Assembly (NCBI GenBank): GCA_905221605.1
Contig: CAJNDS010000105.1
Span: 45,001-107,000 of the forward strand
Source of the DNA: Symbiodinium natans
Taxonomy: Eukaryota; Sar; Dinophyceae; Suessiales; Symbiodiniaceae
DNA length: 62,000 bases
Direction: 5' to 3'
Shown: piece by piece, positions 55,731 to 62,000 of the stretch
How positions within the stretch are numbered: the stretch's first letter is position 1
Layout of the letters: each line of letters opens with the position of its first letter
The notes under the pieces: generated by a model
What the model saw: the letters and a program-made list of their open reading frames with translations, nothing else
Databases searched by the model: none
What the model was told of the DNA's origin: nothing
Program-made: the position numbers and the translations under genes

Positions 55731-55868
55731 TAGAAGCCTGACGCCAGGACCTCTGCCTGGAGCTGCGCGTTGCCTGGCAGTCTGCGACATGGCTTGGCAT
55801 TGGGTTTCAAGGTTTGGGGGGGGGGGGGTGTGTTAGGGCTTCAGGCGAAATTCGGCTTAACTATTCTG

Positions 55869-55967
55869 TTTAGGGTTTAGGGTTTAGGGTTTAGGGTTTA
55901 GGGTTTAGGGTTTAGGGTTTAGGGTTTAGGGTTTAGGGTTTAGGGTTTAGGGTTTAGGGTTTAGGGT
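55869..55967 (+). repeat. TTTAGGG array
   Basis: About 14 perfect units. With the CCCTAAA array at 55607 it brackets a unique segment (55735-55860) that may be an exon, though no frame stands out. Confidence 0.95.
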
Positions 55968-57599
55968 TGAGGATGGTTGAGGCTTGGGGCTCTAGGGTAC
56001 GGTTCAGGAATCAGAAGGCGCTGGTCATTGACGGATGGACGGCTTCCAGGTTTTTGATTTTTGAACAGGGTTCAGGGTCTAGGGTTTTGGGTTTAGGGTT
56101 TAGGATTTAGGGTTTAGGGTTCAGAGTGTAGGGAGGAAGCACGGCTGAGAGCAGCAAAAAAGTCTGAGCTGCAGCTTTGTTAGGGGTCGGAACTGTGTGG
56201 ATACCTCAAGCATTCGAGGTCTGGTTTCTTGGCAGGCAGAGCGACGCTCGCTGAAGTACAGAAGCCTAAGGAATTCCCCAGAGCACTTGAAACGCTGAAC
56301 CCCTGGGCCCCTAAACCCTTATGGTGAACTAAGGTCTTGTCCTTATTGAGGGTTATGACATCCGCCTAAGGTGGCCTCCACGTCTCAGTTTGGGGTGGTG
56401 GATCGCGCGGCCTTTCTGAGGCAGGGCTTGGAGATTTCTCGGTAGGCCCTTGGGACATTTGCTGTTTGCCCCGTTATTGGCTTGAAGAGGATCATAATCA
56501 GGAATATTCTCCCTAAACCCTAAACGATAGATTTTGTTCAAGTTCCTGCAAAGCCATGCTGCCTTTGGGAGGGTACTGCCTAAACATTTGCATGCCGTCT
56601 TGCTCGTGCGTTTCCGCCTCACGCACGCACACGCGTCAGCTGCACACTTGAGGAAGCACGTAGATATAACCCTAAACCCTAAACCCTAAACCCTATTCAT
56701 GCAGGTCGCAACTCGACGCAGCATGCATTGGCAGCCCGGTGGCTTTCTGCTTGAAACTCTAAATGCCTTTGCAGCAACAGCCGAACCAGGCCTCGAGGCT
56801 TCTGTACACTTTACAAAAAAAGGGCCGGCTGCGTTTCTCGTGCCACTTCACCTCGATCAAGGCAGAAAGGCTCATCCTTCGTAGCGTCTCAACAGGGGCC
56901 TCCCCAAATGGTGAGTCCGCTGTGCAGGCTAAGCCGAGTCTAGAAACTACCTTCGAGTAGGGTTGAACCCTAACAAAGGGCTCATGTGATTTGATGTAAC
57001 CCTGCCTATTGTAAACCTACGAAACTTCTGGTTTAGAGGTTGTGGGTTTTTTGTTAACTCGGTCATACTTGAAAACCGCATTCGCCTCGACCTAGATCCG
57101 AAGAACCCTACACTCCCCAAGCCCTAAAACCCCCTAAACCCTTTAAACCTCTGTGCAAACCCTATAAGCCCAAAATCCCAAGCACCCCAGACCCCCGGTT
57201 TCCCCAGCCCCCACAACCCTTCAGCCGGCAACACCGAAGATGGGAGGACCTTCCCCTCGGCACCAGCCGACCTCATGGGCCGGTTCTTTGAAAACATGGA
57301 CAAGTCGAAGAGTGGTGCGCCTTTGTGGGGCAGGGGGGGGTGTGGGGAGTTAGGGATACGGTTTAAGTATTTAGAATTGGGATTGGAGACCCCTACATCC
57401 CTAAACCCCTCAGCAAAAACCCCGAAAACCCTTAGCTTCATGCCCCTAAAACGCCAAACCCGAAAGCTCTCCAAAACAACCTCAAATCCTGCCTCGGTGT
57501 GTCTTATTGCGGCAGTCTTGCGGGGGTGCCGGCTACAGCTCCGAGGACTCCTGGTGTGGCCCTTGAAGCTTAATTAGGGCTCTTTAAAAGGGAGTTTAC

Positions 57600-57702
57600 G
57601 AAAACACGGGACCCCTTAATATAGACCCCCGAATTGTGGGATTCCCTCAAATAAACAGGACCCCAAGAAGGTACGCCGAATTTCGGAAACCCCCCCCAAA
57701 AG
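57600..57702. mobile_element. MITE-like element, family C, copy 6
   Basis: GGGACCCCTTAATATAGACC, TGGGATTCCCTC, AGGACCCCAAGAAGGTAC and TTTCGGAAACCCCCC match copies 1 and 3 in order. Confidence 0.6.
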
Positions 57703-57908
57703 GAATTGGAATTGTTGTGTTTAGGGTTTAGATTCTTTGATTGGAGCGATGGTTTAGGCTTTCGTTTTTTTAGGCTTTAGAAGTGGCTTCGGGGGCATTC
57801 AGGGTCAGTGCTTTGGCCAGATCCGACCTGGCCCTTGTTTCAGTTGCGGAGCGTCACGGGGAGTACGAAATTCCAGGGCCCATATTACCAAAAGGACCCC
57901 CCCAACTG

Positions 57909-57909
<1 letters not shown>

Positions 57910-57941
<32 letters not shown>
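57910..57941. repeat. Poly(G) tract
   Basis: About 31 uninterrupted G residues. Confidence 0.95.
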
Positions 57942-57942
<1 letters not shown>

Positions 57943-58386
57943 AACCCGAGATGTGTGCATCATATGGCCCCCAAACCTCCCCCCGAAAGGAGTCCCTATA
58001 TACTACTTTAGGCAACCGCAGACTCTTGGGGTTTAGCCCCCAATCCTAAACCCTCTACCCCTAAACCCTAAACTCTAAACCCTAAAACCTCTACCCTGAA
58101 CGCCCTTTTGGGGGAGGTCTGTGGGACCTGGTGGCGGTCAGAGGGCCGGTAGTGCTTCCATGCCTTCTCGCGCCTTGGGGGGAGTAAGGGTTTCGGGGCT
58201 GCTCGGGCCTTTGACGCCTAGCGCCCAGCATCTTCTTGGATATGAAGGGCGGCATTCTGTAATAAGTTTCAGAAGTTTACCGGGCTTGGGCACGGTCTTA
58301 TGCTTCTATGCTTAGGGGGGCATCTTGGCTTATAGCAGCATGTCTGGGCCTGTGCAGTTCACCTCATTGACCAGCCTGCCGCCAAG

Positions 58387-60010
58387 ATGATTCGCGTTTG
58401 GAGGGTTTCTGGGCAAGAGCTGACTTCCATGGCCCAGGAGCAGGTGAGGGACGTGGGGACGTTGAAGGGCTGCCTAAGCCGCTTGCATGGCTTCCCGCCA
58501 CGCCTTCAGCAACTCTTGCACGACGGCCGCATCTTGGAAGACGCCGAAGCCCTGACTGCACCCGTGGATGTACAGCTGCTGTTGAAGCCCATTTTGCACG
58601 GAGAAGCCGTTCTTGACGACGAGCTCTTTGATGCGATCCGGCATGGTCACGTTGATACAGTTCGGGTCCTGCTGACAGCCGATGTGCACAACAAGCTGGG
58701 AGGGCTGTACCCATTCTCTGAGCAGTCTCGGCTAGCTCTGGTTGAAGCTGTCGACATCGACAGCGACGCACATCACGTTGAGATCGTGCGCGCGCTGCTG
58801 GAAGCTGCCGCGGACGCGAACCTCCGAGACCGTCGGGGTAAGGCCGCTCTCACCAGCGCGTCTCAACGAGGTCACCTTGAGATCGTACAGCTGCTTCTGC
58901 AGAATGGCGCTGCAAAGGACAGAAGGCACAATCTGCACCTAGAGTTGCTTTCAAGTCATCCCTGATTATCGGGCATAGTGGAGCACAAAGCCTTTTCGGT
59001 AACCCTAAACCCTAAGCCCTAAGCCCTAAACCCTAAACCCTAAACCCTAAACCCTAAGCCGTGGGATCGATGCAAGAGGACATGAGGGATTCTTTCGGCA
59101 GCACAGCTCTGATCCTGGCCTCCAGCTACGGCCACCTGGAGGTCGTGCGCTTGCTACTCCAGGCCGCACCGCGCCTTTTTGTTCTTATTCGGGTTTAGGG
59201 TTTAGGGTTTAGGGTTTAGGGTTTAGGGTATAGGGTTTAGGGTTTAGGGTTTAGGGTTTAGGGTTTAGGTTAGGGTTTAGGGTTTAGGGTTTAGGGTTTA
59301 GGGTTTAGGGTTTAGGGTTTAGGGTTTAGGGTTTAGGGTTTAGGGTTTAGGGTTTAGGGTTTAGGGTTTAGGCCACGCGAATGCTCGACTAAGACCCTGG
59401 AGGCCCAAGCGAACCTGGAGCTCGACAACAACCACGGGGAGAACCCCTTGCGACCAGACTGGGTTTGGGGTTTAGGGTTTAGGGTTTAGGGTTTAGGGTT
59501 TGGGGTTTAGGGTTGAGGTTGCTGAACAGCTTTTTGCCCACTTTTCGTATTCGCGTTGTTCGTACCGTAAAGCCCACAGCAAAAACCCAATATACTCTAC
59601 GCCAGAAACCCTGAACACTAAACCCTAAACCCCAAGCAGTGATCCCTAAACCCTAAACCCTAAACCTGAACCCTAAGCCCTGAACCCTAAACCCTAAACC
59701 CTAAGCCCTAAACCCTAAACCTAAACCCAAGAACAGTTTAGGCTCCGCGCGTGCACCTATGGGCACCTCGAGGCTGAAAGTGCACGATTCAGGGTTTACC
59801 TAGAGTAGCACTCTGTCTGAATGATATCTAAATGGTGCACAAAAGGGGTTGTGGAATCACGTATAATATACATATATACATATACATATATATATATATA
59901 TATATGGTTGAGGGTTTGGGATACATATATATATATATACTGACACACATATATATATATATATAATGATAATAATAGCAAGGCCGGACCAGTCCCCCTT
60001 CGCCGAACCC

Positions 60011-60104
<94 letters not shown>

Positions 60105-61546
60105 CCCCTCGCTACCCTTCCCCACCCTGTGACCGTCTCAACGGTGAAGCAATACATAAAGCACCGAGCTCCATCAAAGTTTCGTCGTAAAAGTAGCCTC
60201 GCCGCTGGAAGGACTTGACCCATCACGGGTCGTAAATGCTTTAGGATTCCGGGCTCAATTCGAAAATAGGACCTGTGTTACCTGATTAGGTTTGGGCTTT
60301 GTTCTTTTAGCATTTTGACGTTTGAACTTGACACTTAACCCCCCCTAACTCCAAGCCCCTGAAACCTTCAAAAAAACGTGAAGCGCGAAGCGCCATGGTC
60401 CCCATGATTTTTCTTGACACTTTTCTTCGGGCTTTCATATTCATAGGGTTCATCATCATTGTTTGCAAAGCATGTTCTAGAAACCGTGTTAAGCACTCAG
60501 TCAATGCCAGGTTGCACGCGCCCTTCTGGAAGCGGGTGCGGACAAGGGCTATTGTAACCGTGATGGCGACACACCTTTGGGTGCCGCTGCTTTCGAAAAC
60601 TGGGTATGGACGGTTCGGATCGGCAAGGAATAAGTGGAGATTTCTCATCATATCGGCTACTATCTGCAGCATGGTTGGGCAAGGATGAGGGCTGCTTGTT
60701 TGTGCATGCGGTCAATCACGACGACTTGAAGGGTTCTCCAATACAGCCCACTTCCTGTAACAGACCTTTGTTTCTAGCAAATGCAAGAAGGTGCCGCTTG
60801 CAGCTTTGCGATATACATTTACATACACACACATACGTATGTATGTATGTATGTATGTATGTATGTATGTATGTATGTGGGTTATTGCCGAAGCCGGCAG
60901 CTAAGATTCGCCTCAGCTTAGCAAGCACCTTGCTTTAGAAGCCCTAAGCCCCAAACCCCAAACCTTAAGCCTTAAGCCCTGAACCCTCATGAACCTTCCA
61001 AGGCGCGACAGGCTCTTTACCAGAGCTCCCTGAATCCTGAGCCCAAGACCTGGGTTTACTACCATTTGCTTTAGAACCCCCCCCCCCCCTCCCAAAAAAA
61101 AGCAAAACTAAACAAAAGATTCTTCCTTAGAAGGGCAATATAGGAAGAATTTTTGTTTTTCAAGCAAACGGTGTATAGAGTTGTACCCTAAGCTCCTTGT
61201 TAGGTTGTGCGGCGCAGAGGGGCCACGTGAAGTTGGTCGGCTTGCTGTTGGAGGCCGGCGCAAACCCTGCCAGTGGCTTGGAAGTCCCAATCGGCAATTG
61301 CTGCTGCTGACTTTGCCGCTTCATTGCTGGTTCGGAATCTCACCCCCCCCCCCCCCTAGCCGAATACAAGTATGTTTATTTCAGCCTTTTTTTTCAAGCT
61401 CTATTTCGGCGAGGCCCGAAGCCCTACTTCCTTGACCAAGCTCAGGTGGCGTCGCTCTGACGCGGGCGTCGATGGGAGGCCACGTGGAGACGGCACGACT
61501 GTTGGAGGAAGCCATTGCTGACAAGGGCGCTTGTGCCGACACTTAG
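58387..61546 (+). CDS. Ubiquitin-like plus ankyrin-repeat protein (dinoflagellate type)
   Basis: Exon 1 (58387-58917) starts at ATG in CCGCCAAGATGA and encodes a ubiquitin-like fold at about residues 1-70 (LSRLHGFPPRLQQLLHDGRI, PVDVQLLLKPI) followed by ankyrin repeats (DAIRHGHVDTVRVLL, SQRGHLEIVQLLLQNGAAK). Exon 2 (59079-59162) continues DMRDSFGSTALILASSYGHL; exon 3 (59403-about 59452) AQANLELDNNHGENPL; exon 4 (about 59733-59770) RACTYGHLE; then about 61204-61264 (CAAQRGHVKLVGLLLEAGAN) and 61446-61546 (ALTRASMGGHVETARLLEEA, stop TAG 61544). The first join has a GA donor and an AG|GAC repeat at both ends; the second has a GC donor. A missing small exon between 59770 and 61204 is likely. Ankyrin repeats mediate protein binding. 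This domain pair is common in dinoflagellate genomes, but a specific role is unknown. Confidence 0.85.
59190..59374 (+). repeat. TTTAGGG array (longest heptamer run in the window)
   Basis: About 26 units with two imperfect ones, filling most of the intron between ankyrin exons 2 and 3. Confidence 0.95.
59865..59965. repeat. AT/ACAT microsatellite
   Basis: TATATACA simple repeat in an ankyrin-gene intron. Confidence 0.9.
60010..60110. repeat. Poly(C) tract, about 90 bases
   Basis: The longest homopolymer in the window, with no interruption for about 90 bases. The Pro-rich and Gly-rich frames across it are artefacts. Confidence 0.95.
60832..60877 (+). repeat. GTAT tetranucleotide microsatellite
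   Basis: About ten GTAT units. Confidence 0.95.
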
Positions 61547-62000
61547 GTGGGCATTGTCCTGTAGGGGGGGCGGCTCAGCAGAGAGTTCATCATGCCCCAT
61601 GCCAAATATCTCATATGGGGGGTGGTGGTGAGGGTTGTTCTAGACTAGACTAGTTAGGCTCCTCGATGCGTTGACCATTCACAATATAACTTCCTAGCAC
61701 AGGGTTTTGCATCAATTCTGGGGGGATTTGAAGCTCCAGCGACGCCACACGCCCTTACGAACTACGTGCCTTTGCTTGTAGCAGAACCGTGGGGACGCCA
61801 GCTGCAGAACCGAGCGCCCAATGCGAGAGAAAGTTGCGCTTCAAACCCTAAACCCGAAAGCCCAAGTTCTAAACCCTGAACCCTAAACCCTAAGCTAAAG
61901 CCTACAAGTGGAAACTTTAGGCCTCAGTCCTAGACGGTGAATAGTCGAAACTTCGCCCAAGCCTGTAACAATAGCTGCTTACGGACAGAGTGGAGGGGTG
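61547..62000. other. Sequence downstream of the ankyrin gene
   Basis: Mostly unique DNA with CCCTAAA fragments near 61844-61895. No gene or poly(A) signal recognised. Confidence 0.4.

Larger units (their letters stand above)
54013..58386. other. Intergenic region before the ankyrin gene
   Basis: Holds an inverted family D copy (about 54074-54165), several long arrays, poly(C)/poly(G) tracts, a family C copy and unique DNA. Open frames near 56700-56960 and 57275-57577 have coding-like stretches, but no splice pattern, family or consistent frame supports them. Confidence 0.5.

Noticed and set aside
56353-56960. Frames of 60-89 residues
   Set aside because: Several frames are equally open, none shows a family motif, and the array pattern around them is inconsistent.
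59796-60226. Gly-rich and Pro-rich open frames of 74-132 residues
   Set aside because: They read through the 90-base C-run and the AT microsatellite.
1-62000. A true chromosome end (telomere)
   Set aside because: The repeats are short, in both orientations, interspersed with exons throughout, and no terminal unidirectional array is present.

Overview
The window looks like nuclear DNA of a dinoflagellate or a close algal alveolate. Four observations point there. Genes are broken into very short exons separated by long introns. Many introns start with GC or GA instead of GT. All recognisable genes lie on one strand. One gene encodes a ubiquitin-like plus ankyrin protein of the kind that is expanded in dinoflagellates. 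The most striking feature is that almost all non-coding DNA is studded with TTTAGGG/CCCTAAA telomere-type heptamers, in both orientations and many degenerate forms. They are internal, so this is not a chromosome end.

Layout: 1-6.0 kb holds the C-terminal exons of a GMC-family FAD oxidoreductase. 7.6-21.7 kb holds a nearly complete Tat-SF1/Cus2-type U2 snRNP splicing factor in about 16 mini-exons. 23.9-27.1 kb and 28.2-31.5 kb hold exon series of unrecognised genes, and 34-35.1 kb holds two isolated exon candidates. 37.0-54.0 kb is an EF-hand protein gene. 58.4-61.5 kb is the ubiquitin-like/ankyrin gene. Exons were joined by reading frame, splice phase and family motifs. Most open frames outside these are chance readings through repeats.

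A full-length LTR retroelement (41,661-50,488) sits in sense orientation in an intron of the EF-hand gene. Its LTRs (about 288 bp) differ at three positions, its target duplication is CCCTA, and a copia-like half-tRNA primer site and a purine tract are in place. Instead of a recognisable protease, integrase or reverse transcriptase it carries 8 kb of open frames encoding WW, S1-like, SAM-like and six CCCH zinc-finger segments. The frames are linked by steps of -1, a well-placed slippery heptamer, one in-frame stop and an ATGA overlap. It appears to be a young, non-autonomous element with an unusual RNA-binding Gag-like cargo.

In many introns TTTAGGG arrays follow the 5' splice site and CCCTAAA arrays precede the 3' splice site, so the two ends of the pre-mRNA intron are complementary. 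The CCCTAAA side also supplies CTAAAC branch-point-like and pyrimidine motifs, and the TTTAGGG side supplies G-triplets. Several short inverted-repeat element families (A-E, about 75-150 bp) are scattered through the introns. One copy is itself split by a CCCTAAA array, suggesting that the arrays arise in place. No rRNA, tRNA, CRISPR or recognisable promoter was seen.
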